Shown: positions 33,269 to 42,988, counted from the stretch's first letter. The stretch: DNA of 45,589 nucleotides from Psychrobacter glaciei (GCF_014652895.1 NZ_BMZR01000011.1:1-45589); one strand, 5' to 3'. Numbers and translations: made by a program. Notes: generated by a model not told the origin, from the sequence alone.

Positions 33269-35113
33269 TTATTCAACCGTAACACTTTTTGCAAGATTAC
33301 GCGGCTGATCGACGTCGGTTCCGCGCATCACAGCAACATGATACGACAGCAGCTGTACTGGCACGCTATAAACGATAGGGGCAAGCGTCTCGCAAACATC
33401 GGGTACATATACTACATGCAAACGATCTTCTGCGACCATTTGACTGGCTTCACTGGCGAATACGAATAGCTCACCGTGACGCGCATGAACTTCTTGCATA
33501 TTGGCTTTAAGCTTATCGAACATACTGTCTTTGGGTGCAAGCACCACGATAGGCATATCCTTATCGACCAAAGCTAATGGACCATGTTTCAGCTCACCAG
33601 CGGCATAACCTTCCGCATGAATATAAGAGATTTCTTTGAGTTTTAACGCGCCTTCCAAGGCGATTGGGAATTGAATACCACGACCTAGGAATAGGCAGCT
33701 TTTCTTATCTTCAAAGCTTTCACTCATGGTTTTGATAGGCGCATCTAGGTTTAAGCTGGCATGCAGCTGACCAGGTAGCTGTTGTAACTCACCGAGCAAT
33801 GTGCTCAATCGCTCGCCAGTCATACGTTTCTGAACCACACCAACCTTTAATACCAATAGCATTAATGCCACCAGCTGCGTGGTAAAGGCTTTAGTAGATG
33901 CCACACCAATCTCAGGTCCCGCGAGGGTCGGTAAGAAAATATCGGTTTCACGTACCAACGATGAGGTCGGTACATTACATAAGGCTAAGCTAACTAGCCC
34001 TGCTGGGGTTTGTTTCTGAGTATCACGCAGCGCTGATAAGGTATCAGCCGTCTCACCAGATTGAGAAATACAAATGACCAGTGTGTTATCGACGACGACA
34101 GGGTTACGATAACGGAATTCACTGGCTACTTCGACTGAGCAGGGCACCCGTATCAGACTTTCAAACCAGTATTTGGCTACCATGCCCGCATGATAACTGG
34201 TACCACAAGCGAGGATTTGCACATGGCGAATATCTGCTAGTAGCACTTCATGACGTTGCAAAAAGTCATCGCGTAATTTAGAGGTTTCACTATTATTTAT
34301 GGCCATCTCGATAGTACGTGCTACTGCGTCCGGCTGCTCATAAATTTCTTTGAGCATATAATGCTTAAACTCACCTTTATCCGCATTATGTTGGGCGGCA
34401 TCAATCTCATGTATCTGGCGTTGCACTTCAACACCATCTGCATAGACCTTAATGCTATTGCGAGTCAGCTTTGCAATATCACCTTCTTCTAGATACATAA
34501 AGCGGTTGGTAACGGGTAATAGCGCCAACTGATCGGAGGCGATAAAGTTCTCACCGATACCCACACCAATGACGAGAGGTGAGCCTAAACGTACGGTAAT
34601 TAGCTCATCTGGACAATCGATATGCACAATACCAAGCGCAAATGCACCATGGAGTAATGGAATAACCGCACGAACCGCTTCTAATAAATCAGGCGTGTTT
34701 TTATAAATGTCATGAATTAGATGCGCAACGACTTCGGTATCAGTTTGCGAGGTGAATTTATAGCCCTTAGCCATTAATTCTTCTTTTAGCTCGGCATAGT
34801 TCTCAACGATACCGTTATGCACCACGGCAATCTTGCCTGATACGTGCGGATGGGCGTTACGTTGTGCAGGTTCGCCATGCGTGGCCCAGCGTGTATGCGC
34901 AATACCAATATGACCATCAAAAGCGTTTGGATTAACCGCGACAGCATCGACCAATGCTTGTACTTTGCCGACTTGGCGCTCGCGGTGTAGCTCACCATCA
35001 CGAATGACTGTCAAACCAGCTGAGTCATAGCCGCGATATTCTAAACGTTTAAGACCTTCAAGCAAGATATTGGCGATATTACGCTCAGCGACTGCCCCAA
35101 CTATTCCGCACAT
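33269..35113 (-). CDS. glmS: Glutamine-fructose-6-phosphate aminotransferase (isomerizing)
   Basis: Makes glucosamine-6-phosphate from fructose-6-phosphate and glutamine, the first step to UDP-GlcNAc. The N-terminal Cys (MCGIVGAVAERN) is the glutaminase nucleophile of the class II amidotransferase domain (1-235 or so; HTRWATHGEP, HNGIVENY). Two SIS sugar-isomerase domains follow (ACGTSYHAG, SQSGETADTLSAL, about 300-600), and the C terminus LAKSVTVE is the family signature. The 614-residue length is usual. It follows glmU by 15 bp and is co-transcribed with it. No glmS ribozyme-like sequence is seen, as expected outside Firmicutes. Confidence 0.98.
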   Translation of the reverse strand: MCGIVGAVAERNIANILLEGLKRLEYRGYDSAGLTVIRDGELHRERQVGKVQALVDAVAVNPNAFDGHIGIAHTRWATHGEPAQRNAHPHVSGKIAVVHNGIVENYAELKEELMAKGYKFTSQTDTEVVAHLIHDIYKNTPDLLEAVRAVIPLLHGAFALGIVHIDCPDELITVRLGSPLVIGVGIGENFIASDQLALLPVTNRFMYLEEGDIAKLTRNSIKVYADGVEVQRQIHEIDAAQHNADKGEFKHYMLKEIYEQPDAVARTIEMAINNSETSKLRDDFLQRHEVLLADIRHVQILACGTSYHAGMVAKYWFESLIRVPCSVEVASEFRYRNPVVVDNTLVICISQSGETADTLSALRDTQKQTPAGLVSLALCNVPTSSLVRETDIFLPTLAGPEIGVASTKAFTTQLVALMLLVLKVGVVQKRMTGERLSTLLGELQQLPGQLHASLNLDAPIKTMSESFEDKKSCLFLGRGIQFPIALEGALKLKEISYIHAEGYAAGELKHGPLALVDKDMPIVVLAPKDSMFDKLKANMQEVHARHGELFVFASEASQMVAEDRLHVVYVPDVCETLAPIVYSVPVQLLSYHVAVMRGTDVDQPRNLAKSVTVE

Positions 35114-35128
35114 AAGTATTCCTTAAAT

Positions 35129-36505
35129 TTATTTTTTGATTGGACGCTGAAAGTCATTTTTCTGCACTTGACGCGCGCGACCAAAGGCTAATGCCTTACT
35201 ATCAACATTTTTAGTAATTACAGAGCCTGCCGCAACCGTTGCGGTATCTCCAATGGTGACTGGCGCGACTAGGCTGGCGTTAGAGCCTATAAATGCATTA
35301 TCTTCGATGATAGTCTGTGATTTATTGACACCATCATAATTACAGGTAATCACACCAGCGCCGATATTGACGCCTGTACCGACAGTTGCATCACCGATAT
35401 AGCTCAAATGATTCACTTTACTGCCTTGACCGATGGTCGATTTCTTAATTTCTACAAAATTACCGACCTTACTGTTATCAGACAATACGGTCTCAGGACG
35501 CAAATGGGCAAAAGGTCCTACATCAACACCTGCACCAACCTCGGCGCGATCAATCACACAATACGGTTTGATATGACAGGCGTTACCAATTTGGGCATTT
35601 TTGATGACACAGCCCGCTTCGATATAAACGTTATCACCCAAAGTACAGTCGCCTTCGAACACCACACCGACATCGACGAATACGTCTTGACCAGCTGTTA
35701 AGGTGCCACGAATATCAACGCGGCTCGGATCAGCAAACTGTACACCAGCTTCTTGCAAATCGGCAACCAGTTTACCCTGCCATGTGCGCTCTAAGCTGGC
35801 CAGCTGTTGACGGTTATTCACGCCTTCAATCTCAAACGTATGCTCAGGCTCAATCGCGGCAATCGTAATACCATCAGCGACGGCCATTTTAACGATATCA
35901 GTTAGATAATACTCTTGTTGCGCATTATCGTTAGAGAGCTCAGGCAGATATTTATGCAGTAGGGCATTGTCGACGCAATAAATACCGCTATTAATCTCTT
36001 GGATGCTTTGCTCATCGGTGCTGGCGTCTTTTTGCTCGACGATGGCTTCGATATTGCCTGCTTGGTCACGCTTGATGCGACCCAATCCAAACGGATTGTC
36101 GACAGTAAGTGTCAGCATCGACATACCGTCAGTATTAGCCACTTTTAATGCCGCTAGCGTCTGGCAGCTGACCAATGGCACATCACCATAGAGAATGAGG
36201 CTTTGCCCTGATTTTGGCAAATCGGACAAGGTCACTTTAACGGCATGTCCTGTCCCTAACTGTTCAGTCTGGGCAACCCACGTAATTGAGGATTGGGTAT
36301 ATTGGTTAGCAATTTCTGATTTTACTTGCTCGCCACCAAAACCATGGACGATGATAGTTGCGTCAACAGTCAGTTGGTGACAGGTATCTAATACGTGACT
36401 TAATAAAGACTTACCGGCCAGTGTCTGTAGCACTTTTGGCTTGGCCGATTGCATGCGCGTGCCTTTACCAGCAGCTAGGATAATTACAGAAAGAGGAGAG
36501 GTCAT
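35129..36505 (-). CDS. glmU: Bifunctional GlmU uridyltransferase / acetyltransferase
   Basis: Makes UDP-GlcNAc from glucosamine-1-phosphate by acetylation and uridyl transfer. The N-terminal nucleotidyltransferase has LAAGKGTRMQSAKPKVLQ (about 11-28), LYGDVPL (about 102-108) and EINSGIY. The C-terminal part (about 250-458) is a left-handed beta-helix of hexapeptide repeats (IGDATVGTGVNIGAGVITCNYDG is split over the Ala/Gly-rich turns), ending in an RARQVQKN tail. The 458 residues match the family. First gene of the glmU-glmS pair; its promoter should lie in 36506-36660. Confidence 0.97.
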   Translation of the reverse strand: MTSPLSVIILAAGKGTRMQSAKPKVLQTLAGKSLLSHVLDTCHQLTVDATIIVHGFGGEQVKSEIANQYTQSSITWVAQTEQLGTGHAVKVTLSDLPKSGQSLILYGDVPLVSCQTLAALKVANTDGMSMLTLTVDNPFGLGRIKRDQAGNIEAIVEQKDASTDEQSIQEINSGIYCVDNALLHKYLPELSNDNAQQEYYLTDIVKMAVADGITIAAIEPEHTFEIEGVNNRQQLASLERTWQGKLVADLQEAGVQFADPSRVDIRGTLTAGQDVFVDVGVVFEGDCTLGDNVYIEAGCVIKNAQIGNACHIKPYCVIDRAEVGAGVDVGPFAHLRPETVLSDNSKVGNFVEIKKSTIGQGSKVNHLSYIGDATVGTGVNIGAGVITCNYDGVNKSQTIIEDNAFIGSNASLVAPVTIGDTATVAAGSVITKNVDSKALAFGRARQVQKNDFQRPIKK

Positions 36506-36661
36506 AGTGGCTCGTTAAATGTAACAAAATATAATTTATGATTATAGCGCAAACGCCACTGCAAAAAAACGCAATGCCGTGCAAGCTTTGTAACTTAAGG
36601 TTATACAAAGGGTTATATAGTCAGTCATACAAAAAAGCCGAACCGCGTATCTGCTTATGTA
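36506..36661. other. Upstream region of glmU
   Basis: No gene is seen. It should hold the glmU promoter on the - strand, which I cannot place with confidence. A MITE-C copy begins at its right end. Confidence 0.4.
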
Positions 36662-36949
36662 AGGTCTGTTGAACACTCAAATATTAGGACTGCTGATCGC
36701 TAAAATCGCACCAAACCTTTTATCAAATCAGGCGTAAACCGACGATAATGTCGAGACCTTAGCTAGGTTTACAACAACGTTTGGGGTGGTTTTAGCATCA
36801 GCCCCAAGTATACAAGCAGGGGCAGGGCTATTTTTTGCCAATACATGGCGAAATTATCTACCCTAGAATGACTAGGCGTCAAAAATTTCACAGCGTATTG
36901 TCTAAAAAACAGCCACTGCCAGTACCACATTTGAATGTTCAACAGACCC
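36662..36949 (-). mobile_element. MITE-C copy 2 (288 bp)
   Basis: Inverted copy of the element at 8455-8710, with the same ends (GGTCTGTTGAACACTCAAAT and complement) and TA on both sides (36660-36661 and 36950-36951). By eye the two agree at most positions; this copy is about 30 bp longer through small inserts near three points. The left terminal G is changed to A. No coding capacity. Confidence 0.87.
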
Positions 36950-36961
36950 TAATCGGTTCAA

Positions 36962-37041
36962 TATAGTTTAGATACCATAAAGGCAAGTGAAAGTACTAGA
37001 AACAGTGGACTAAGCGAGCCTGACACCGTATCTGATCTATA
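36962..37041. repeat. 80-bp element with inverted ends
   Basis: TATAGTTTAGATACC at the left and the complement of TATAGATCAGATACGG at the right agree at 13 of 15 positions. It lies between MITE-C copy 2 and the end of pgpA and has no coding capacity. There is only one copy in the window. Confidence 0.45.
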
Positions 37042-37050
37042 GAGGATTGA

Positions 37051-37632
37051 CTACAACAGCATACCGAGCATTACAACGAGCCATACCGCTGCCGCCATTA
37101 CGCCAGCAATAATATCATCAAGCATAATACCGAGACCACCGGCGACTTTTTTGTCTGCCCAACCGATCGGTGGTGGCTTAATAATGTCAAAAAAGCGAAA
37201 AAGTACAAAAGCGATGATAAGTGCAATGATAGATAAATTTTGTGAAATGTCTTGCCAAAAACTGGCAGTAGACACCCCCATGTAAGAAAACGGCAGTAAA
37301 GTAATCCAAATGCCTGCCCATTCATCCCAAACAATATGCGGATCGTCATGACCTTGCATCAGCTCGGAGGTACGACCACATATCCAAATACCAATGAGGC
37401 AGGACAAGATGGTAATAATCAAAAATGGCACAAAACCTAAGCTCATTAGAGGTATGGCGACGATTAAGCCACCAACTGACCCCCAAGTGCCGGGAGCACG
37501 GCGAGGCAAGCCACTACCTAAACCGATACCGAGCCAATAAACCACACGATCAAGCAGGCTAGCATTTACGGGCAATGGAGGGCAGTCATTGGCTTTGCTG
37601 ATGTCAGGCTTAGATAGGTCGTGATCAGTCAT
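37051..37632 (-). CDS. pgpA: Phosphatidylglycerophosphatase A
   Basis: Dephosphorylates phosphatidylglycerophosphate to phosphatidylglycerol at the inner membrane. It has 193 residues with LGSGLPRRAPGTWGSVGG (about 37-54), the family motif, and DPHIVWDEWAGIWI (about 96-109), which carries the acidic active-site residues. About four TM segments lie between and after these, ending in VMAAAVWLVVMLGMLL. It starts 3 bp after the thiL stop, so it belongs to the nusB-thiL-pgpA operon, a common arrangement in gammaproteobacteria. Confidence 0.95.
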   Translation of the reverse strand: MTDHDLSKPDISKANDCPPLPVNASLLDRVVYWLGIGLGSGLPRRAPGTWGSVGGLIVAIPLMSLGFVPFLIITILSCLIGIWICGRTSELMQGHDDPHIVWDEWAGIWITLLPFSYMGVSTASFWQDISQNLSIIALIIAFVLFRFFDIIKPPPIGWADKKVAGGLGIMLDDIIAGVMAAAVWLVVMLGMLL

Positions 37633-37635
37633 GGA

Positions 37636-38661
37636 TTAGCCTGTGAAGTGTTGGTAGCCGGTAAGGGTGGGCCATGTAGAAAACGGCGTGGGATGAGTCG
37701 GTGTGACTGGCTGTCCTTGATAAAATAACTCAGGACGTAAAGCGGTAGGTGTGTCTGTGTCTTTATGATTTGTCATCGCAGTCACCTCACCGATACAGGT
37801 GACTAGCGTGTTGCCCGTAGGTCGTTCAATATGCGCAGGCAAAGTAAAAGCCAACTCATAATCATCGCCACCCGCCAGCTGACACAATAAGCGCTCAGAC
37901 AAATCTACGCTTGCCAATGGTTTGCTAGTAGGTAGCTGCTCCAGATTAAGCCGCATACTAACGCTGCTTTGTTGGCAGATATGGCCAAGATCTTGATAAA
38001 GACCATCAGAGATATCTATCATCGCGGTTGCACCAATTTTTGCCAGTGCTGCCCCTAAGGCAATACGTGGAGTCGGCATATGCAAGCGATGGGCAAGCTC
38101 TACGCCTTGAGCACTGTCAGGATGTTGCAGGGCATAGCTGGCATCGCCGAGTGACCCTGATACGTAGACTTTATCACCAACTTGCGCACCTGAGCGGTAG
38201 ACGGCTGGCGTGTCTGCGGCAAGTAATCCTTGCGCGCTGACGCTGAGTACTAAGCGCTCGCTGCGCGTGGTGTCACCACCAATGAGAGTCACCCCGAATA
38301 ATTGGCAGGCATGAAACAAGCCTTTGGCAAATTCAGTCAGCCATTGCTCGTTCGCTAAACGTTCAGGCAATGCTAATGCTAGCAGAATACTATGCGGTGT
38401 TGCGCCCATAGCGGCAATATCTGAGACATTAACCGCCACGGCTTTATAACCAATCGCAAACGCCAATTCGTCAATGTGTTGCCAGTCGGCATGAAAGTGA
38501 CGACCTTGAACCAGTGTGTCAATACAGCTGACCAAGCGCGAGCCTGCAGGCAATGCTATGACGGCTGCATCATCGCCGATACCTTTTTCGATACCGATTA
38601 ATGGTGCATGTGCCGCTTGCATCTGTGAAAATATGCGCTCGATCAGCTCAAATTCATTCAT
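37636..38661 (-). CDS. thiL: Thiamine-monophosphate kinase
   Basis: Phosphorylates thiamine monophosphate to thiamine diphosphate with ATP. The 341 residues carry GIGDDAAVI (about 25-33), DTLVQGRHF (about 48-56), NVSDIAAMGATP (about 76-87), LIGGDTTRS (about 120-128), and MIDISDGLYQDL (about 212-223), all motifs of the PurM-like fold. It lies 2 bp behind nusB and 3 bp before pgpA, so translation is probably coupled. No TPP riboswitch is expected or seen in front of it. Confidence 0.96.
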   Translation of the reverse strand: MNEFELIERIFSQMQAAHAPLIGIEKGIGDDAAVIALPAGSRLVSCIDTLVQGRHFHADWQHIDELAFAIGYKAVAVNVSDIAAMGATPHSILLALALPERLANEQWLTEFAKGLFHACQLFGVTLIGGDTTRSERLVLSVSAQGLLAADTPAVYRSGAQVGDKVYVSGSLGDASYALQHPDSAQGVELAHRLHMPTPRIALGAALAKIGATAMIDISDGLYQDLGHICQQSSVSMRLNLEQLPTSKPLASVDLSERLLCQLAGGDDYELAFTLPAHIERPTGNTLVTCIGEVTAMTNHKDTDTPTALRPELFYQGQPVTPTHPTPFSTWPTLTGYQHFTG

Positions 38662-38663
38662 GG

Positions 38664-39761
38664 TTAGTCTTGGCTTTTCGTATCAGTATCGTCTGTTGCA
38701 GTAACATCTGACACATTAGTATCTGATGTGGTCTCTTCTGAGTCAACATTGAGAATATTAGAGTCCGTTAGACCAGTATCCGCTGTGGTATTTTCTACAT
38801 TGCTGTCGTCATTGACAGCGTCAGCAGCTACCGCTTCTTTTGCAGGCTGTTCATCAACGACGATATCTTTTTCAACAATGCTTTCTTCAACAATCGGTTC
38901 TACTGCAGTAACTGTTTCAACACTGTCGTTTTCAACCGTGTTTTCAGCAGCATCTTTCTTACTCGCCTTAAAGTCACTAATATTTGCACTGGCTTTACTA
39001 ACGCTACTACGTTTGACGGTAGCATTATTGGCGCTGATACGTGGCTTGTTTGAAGCAGTGAGTGTTTCTTCCATAGCATGGGTATCGGCACTGCTATCTG
39101 TATCAGCTTCTACTACCGGTTTAGCGGCCGCTTTTTGTGAGGTGCGTAGATTGGCTTTACTATCTGCTTCTACTTCGGTAGCGCGCAGCTCAACTGCCAT
39201 TTTATCAAGGACGGCATTAATCAGTTTATGGGCGTCAGTGGCACCAAAGTGATTATTTAGCTTCATCGCTTCGTCAAGCACGACTTTATAAGGGATTTCT
39301 AAACGGTTTTGCAGCTCGTAAGAACCAATCAAAAGAATAGCGTGTTCAACGGTATCGAGTTTATCAATTTCACGATCGAGATACTGACTAATAAGCGCAT
39401 CTAGTGCCTCAATCTGCTCAGGAATATCGCGCATCATTTCATGATAATAGCCGATATGTACGGTATGCATGGCATTGGTCGCGCGTGTACGAGCAGCGAT
39501 ATCATGCGGCGCATTGGCCTTCCAGCCAAGCTTGCCGTCTACATCAAAACGGCGATCAGTGACGAGCCATTCGTATAGACCTTGCATCGCAAAGCGGCGC
39601 GCTTTACGGATAGCGGTGTGACTGGTCTTGTAAGAAGACTCACTCATATCGAAGGTTTGATCACCCGCACTGCTGCTCGCAATACGCGTGGCTTCAGCTT
39701 GACTATCATTGGTTTGGGCGGTTTTCGCAGCGTTAATAGCGCGCTTGAGTTGGTCAGTCAT
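38664..39761 (-). CDS. nusB: Transcription antitermination factor NusB, with long extensions
   Basis: NusB binds boxA RNA with NusE (S10) and supports antitermination in rRNA operons. Residues about 49-193 are the NusB domain ([77 protein letters not shown]). About 48 residues precede it, and a 172-residue tail (194-365) very rich in Asp, Glu, Ser, Thr, Ala and Val follows; most NusB proteins are only about 140 residues. I start at ATG 39761, because the longer frame begins with a TTG. Operon ribH-nusB-thiL-pgpA. Confidence 0.93.
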   Translation of the reverse strand: MTDQLKRAINAAKTAQTNDSQAEATRIASSSAGDQTFDMSESSYKTSHTAIRKARRFAMQGLYEWLVTDRRFDVDGKLGWKANAPHDIAARTRATNAMHTVHIGYYHEMMRDIPEQIEALDALISQYLDREIDKLDTVEHAILLIGSYELQNRLEIPYKVVLDEAMKLNNHFGATDAHKLINAVLDKMAVELRATEVEADSKANLRTSQKAAAKPVVEADTDSSADTHAMEETLTASNKPRISANNATVKRSSVSKASANISDFKASKKDAAENTVENDSVETVTAVEPIVEESIVEKDIVVDEQPAKEAVAADAVNDDSNVENTTADTGLTDSNILNVDSEETTSDTNVSDVTATDDTDTKSQD

Positions 39762-39880
39762 AGGGGGTCTATACCTAGTTTTAAGATAAGAAGTTTTAAA
39801 ATAAAATGTTAAATAGTAGTCGGCTGGCAAATTTACCAGACAGTTTTAGATACTGCTGTTGAACATTTAAATGACATACT

Positions 39881-39908
39881 TAGGGCTATCGCAGTAACCA
39901 TAGCCCTA
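39881..39908. repeat. Hairpin between ribH and nusB
   Basis: A perfect 9-bp stem (TAGGGCTAT / ATAGCCCTA) with a 10-nt loop in the 242-bp gap between ribH and nusB, without a T tract. It may be an attenuator-like or processing hairpin. A single MITE-C-like end lies just to its left at 39854-39873. Confidence 0.5.
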
Positions 39909-40003
39909 ACAGATTTAATCAACAATAATATTTATCAATAAAGAATGGTGCTGAATCGTGACTCAAAAATATTCAAATACTAATGAATGAGCAACGCATT
40001 CAA

Positions 40004-40525
40004 TTAAGCGTCATCGCTATCGTCATCGATGTCTAGCTGTGATAGTACCGCAATCATCTCTAACACGACCATAGCGGCTTCAGAGCCTTTGTTACCAGCT
40101 TTCGTACCAGAACGCTCAATCGCTTGCTCAATGCTGTCAGTCGTCAATACACCGTTGGCAACAGGAATATTATAATCAATCGCAACGCTGCTTAGGCCTT
40201 TGGCTGATTCACTCGCGACAAAGTCGAAATGCGGCGTGCTACCACGGATAATCGCGCCTAACGCAATGATGGCATCAAAACGGTCTGATTCAGCAGCGCG
40301 CTGAGCAACCAATGGCAATTCGAAAGCACCAGGAACGCGAATAACGGTAATATTGCTACCCAACACACCATGACGAAGTAGGGCGTCGATAGCACCATCT
40401 ACCAATGATTCAACGACAAAACCGTTAAAACGACCAACCACGATACCAATACGGGCATCTTCATTCTGATGTAAGTTACCATCAATATGAGTCACGTCAT
40501 TGCGTTGCTGTTGTAAATTCGACAT
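40004..40525 (-). CDS. ribH: 6,7-dimethyl-8-ribityllumazine synthase
   Basis: Condenses the two riboflavin precursors to lumazine, the penultimate step of riboflavin synthesis. The 173 residues contain [20 protein letters not shown] (about 27-46), VPGAFELPL (about 64-72), [16 protein letters not shown] with the catalytic His99, and [16 protein letters not shown]. The tail is acidic (DIDDDSDDA). It is the first gene before nusB. A ribosome binding site (GAAGGA) is visible upstream on the - strand. Confidence 0.96.
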   Translation of the reverse strand: MSNLQQQRNDVTHIDGNLHQNEDARIGIVVGRFNGFVVESLVDGAIDALLRHGVLGSNITVIRVPGAFELPLVAQRAAESDRFDAIIALGAIIRGSTPHFDFVASESAKGLSSVAIDYNIPVANGVLTTDSIEQAIERSGTKAGNKGSEAAMVVLEMIAVLSQLDIDDDSDDA

Positions 40526-40823
40526 AAAAATATCCTTCGCCTAATGGGCTTTTAATTAAAATGTAGGAGTAGCTAAATATAATGATAGAGTCAAATAATA
40601 CCAAACCCAAAAAGTACGATTAGCTGTGTCAAACTTGTTTAGTCTACAATGCGTAGTACTTACACTCGTTTTCCTTGCTACTTTAATTTTTGTGAATGGT
40701 ATAACTTATTTGATTGGTTATCACGTAAACGAATTGACCGTTAAATGAACGAAAACCAAATGATAATAAGCAGTTAGCGCTATGATAACATTTTTTCTAA
40801 TTTATTTGCATTTTACAAACGTA
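40526..40823. other. Gap between hisF and ribH (298 bp)
   Basis: AT-rich, no gene, and no FMN riboswitch architecture that I can see. It should hold the ribH promoter on the - strand and the 3' end of the hisF transcript; no clear terminator hairpin is evident. Confidence 0.4.
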
Positions 40824-41606
40824 TTACAGGCGCATCTGTATCCCTTGCGCTGCCATATATTCTTTGGCTTCCTGCACGGTGTACTCACCGAAGTGAAAAA
40901 TACTGGCGGCAAGCACCGCATCGACGCCGCCCTCTAATACGCCTTCTGCTAAATGCTGTAGGTTGCCGACGCCGCCTGAGGCAATGACAGGTACGTTAAC
41001 GCGGCTGGTAATCTGTTGCATCAAGGCCAAATCATAGCCTTTTTTGGTGCCATCACCGTCCATCGAGGTGACTAGTAATTCACCAGCGCCAAGCTCAGCC
41101 ATTTTGCTCGCCCAAGCAACCGCATCAATGCCCGTTGGCTTACGACCACCATGGGTAAATATTTCCCAACGCGGCAGGATGATGCCATCAACTTCAATAT
41201 CCGCGACACGTTTGGCATCGATAGCCACGACGATACATTGATTACCGAATTTTTGCGCGGCTTCACCGACGAATTCAGGCGTAAATACGGCAGCTGAGTT
41301 GATCGCGACTTTATCCGCACCGGCATTGAGCAAGTTACGGATATCGGCAATTTTACGCACACCGCCACCGACAGTTAATGGCACAAATACCGTTTCTGCC
41401 ATACGCTCAACCGTATGATAAGTGGTATCGCGCTCATCGTTGGTGGCAGTAATGTCCAAAAAAGTAATCTCATCTGCGCCTTGTTCGTTGTAGCGTTTGG
41501 CGACTTCAACAGGATCGCCTGCGTCCTTGATATCGACAAACTGCACGCCTTTGACCACACGGCCATTATCAACGTCCAAACAAGGAATGATACGCTTTGC
41601 TAACAT
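40824..41606 (-). CDS. hisF: Imidazole glycerol phosphate synthase subunit HisF
   Basis: Cyclase subunit of the heterodimer with HisH: uses ammonia to make imidazole glycerol phosphate and AICAR in histidine synthesis. The TIM barrel has the two catalytic aspartates, Asp11 (PCLDVD) and Asp130 (VVAIDAKR), and phosphate-binding loops (TVGGGVR, about 78-84, and VIASGGVGN). I start at ATG 41606 with AAGGTG about 9 nt upstream, not at the GTG 41618; this gives 260 residues. hisH, hisA and other his genes are not adjacent. Confidence 0.96.
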   Translation of the reverse strand: MLAKRIIPCLDVDNGRVVKGVQFVDIKDAGDPVEVAKRYNEQGADEITFLDITATNDERDTTYHTVERMAETVFVPLTVGGGVRKIADIRNLLNAGADKVAINSAAVFTPEFVGEAAQKFGNQCIVVAIDAKRVADIEVDGIILPRWEIFTHGGRKPTGIDAVAWASKMAELGAGELLVTSMDGDGTKKGYDLALMQQITSRVNVPVIASGGVGNLQHLAEGVLEGGVDAVLAASIFHFGEYTVQEAKEYMAAQGIQMRL

Positions 41607-41794
41607 AGGGTCTTTCACCTTATAATCAATTCTCTCAATGCGCTAGTCTAGCAAAATCACCGCCATATCAGGCAGATTTTCGCAAGATTATTACGCTTTT
41701 CGCTATCGTTTGCTCAGGCGCGTTACAATTGTCGCCATTGCTGTTTAAATCTATCCTATTTAACTTTTTATTTAATTGCCAAAAGTGAGATGTC

Positions 41795-42988
41795 ATGTCC
41801 GTCTATACCCAGTTAACCAATGATCAGTTTGCCGCCTTTTGTCAACGCTTTGGCGTCTCGTTTGCACGCGCCATTCCGATTACCCAAGGTATCAAAAACT
41901 CTAACTGGTTTATTCAGACAACTGATGACGTAGATGGTGCGCACTCTTATGTGTTTACCTTGTTTGAAGAGCGCCCACCAGAAGATATCGAAAAAATGGC
42001 GGTTATCTTAAACCAATTAGACGGTAAGTTGCCGGTCGCTGCGCCATTGGCATTGATTGATGATGAAGGACTAGACAGTGATAAAAATAGTGATGATAAA
42101 CGCTATGTTATCCATTATGACGATAAAGCCATTACCCTAGTGCCATGTTTGGCAGGCTCGCATCCACAGCAGACTACGCAAGCGATGTGTCATGAAATCG
42201 GTGCGTCGTTAGCAGTATTGCATGAAACGCTACAGCAACTGCAACCTGCTGAGGAATATGGCGTACCTTTGTATCCATGGAGCGATGTACGTGACCGTGA
42301 AATGCAGTTTATGCCCGGTGACGAAGCTAAGCTCATGAGTGATATTTGGCAATCTTATACAGATTTGCCGCTTGCGACTTTGCCAAAAGGCTTGTGTCAT
42401 TTAGACATGTTTGCTGATAATACCTTATGGAACTTATCGTTAAATAATAGCCAAAAAGGTGAAGAGCGCTTAACGGGGCTGTTAGACTTTACCGAAGTCA
42501 GCGTCGAGCATTATGTGATGGATATTGCCATTACGATTAATGATTTTTGCACCACGTGGGGCGATGCCGAGCAAGGCGAGTCAGTGAATTTTGACCGCAA
42601 TAAAATGGCGGCATTTTTACAAGGCTATGAGTCAAAACGTCCACTTGGAAACGATGAAAAACGTGCGTTATCGGTTATGCTGGCAAAAGCGGCCGTTATT
42701 TTTTGGCTGTTACGTCTCAATGTTATCCATTATAACCGTACCGAAGGTCGTACTGGCGATAATATCATGGTCAAAAACCCTGACTTGATGAAACGCCTTG
42801 CTGCTTATCATTGGGCTCATGTAGAAAAACCGCAAAATAATACAGTATTTGTGCTTTTGGGGAATAAAGTAGACAATCAAGTAGTCGGTGTCTTTAGCAA
42901 CATCATGCAAGCCGAGCAAGCACGTGAAAAATTGAGCAATAGTAGTGAGTTTGCAATCAAAGAATATACGCTAGATCAATTATCGTAA
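41795..42988 (+). CDS. thrB: Homoserine kinase with C-terminal extra domain
   Basis: Phosphorylates homoserine on the way to threonine. It is the choline-kinase-like type found in many Proteobacteria, not the GHMP type. Marks are ITQGIKNSNWFI (about 29-40), the catalytic loop CHLDMFADN (201-209) with Asp204, and the Mg-binding LLDF (Asp231). The kinase part ends near residue 345. About 52 further residues (346-397: VFVLLGNKVDNQVVGVFS, then a MQAEQAREKL helix and IKEYTLDQ) form an added small domain; the usual length is about 320. Divergent from hisF. Confidence 0.92.
   Translation: MSVYTQLTNDQFAAFCQRFGVSFARAIPITQGIKNSNWFIQTTDDVDGAHSYVFTLFEERPPEDIEKMAVILNQLDGKLPVAAPLALIDDEGLDSDKNSDDKRYVIHYDDKAITLVPCLAGSHPQQTTQAMCHEIGASLAVLHETLQQLQPAEEYGVPLYPWSDVRDREMQFMPGDEAKLMSDIWQSYTDLPLATLPKGLCHLDMFADNTLWNLSLNNSQKGEERLTGLLDFTEVSVEHYVMDIAITINDFCTTWGDAEQGESVNFDRNKMAAFLQGYESKRPLGNDEKRALSVMLAKAAVIFWLLRLNVIHYNRTEGRTGDNIMVKNPDLMKRLAAYHWAHVEKPQNNTVFVLLGNKVDNQVVGVFSNIMQAEQAREKLSNSSEFAIKEYTLDQLS

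Noticed and set aside
38728..39252. 174-codon + strand frame
   Set aside because: Antisense to the low-complexity tail of nusB; composition is explained by the repeated acidic codons on the other strand.
40526..40823. FMN riboswitch before ribH
   Set aside because: No conserved RFN motif segments could be found by eye on the - strand.
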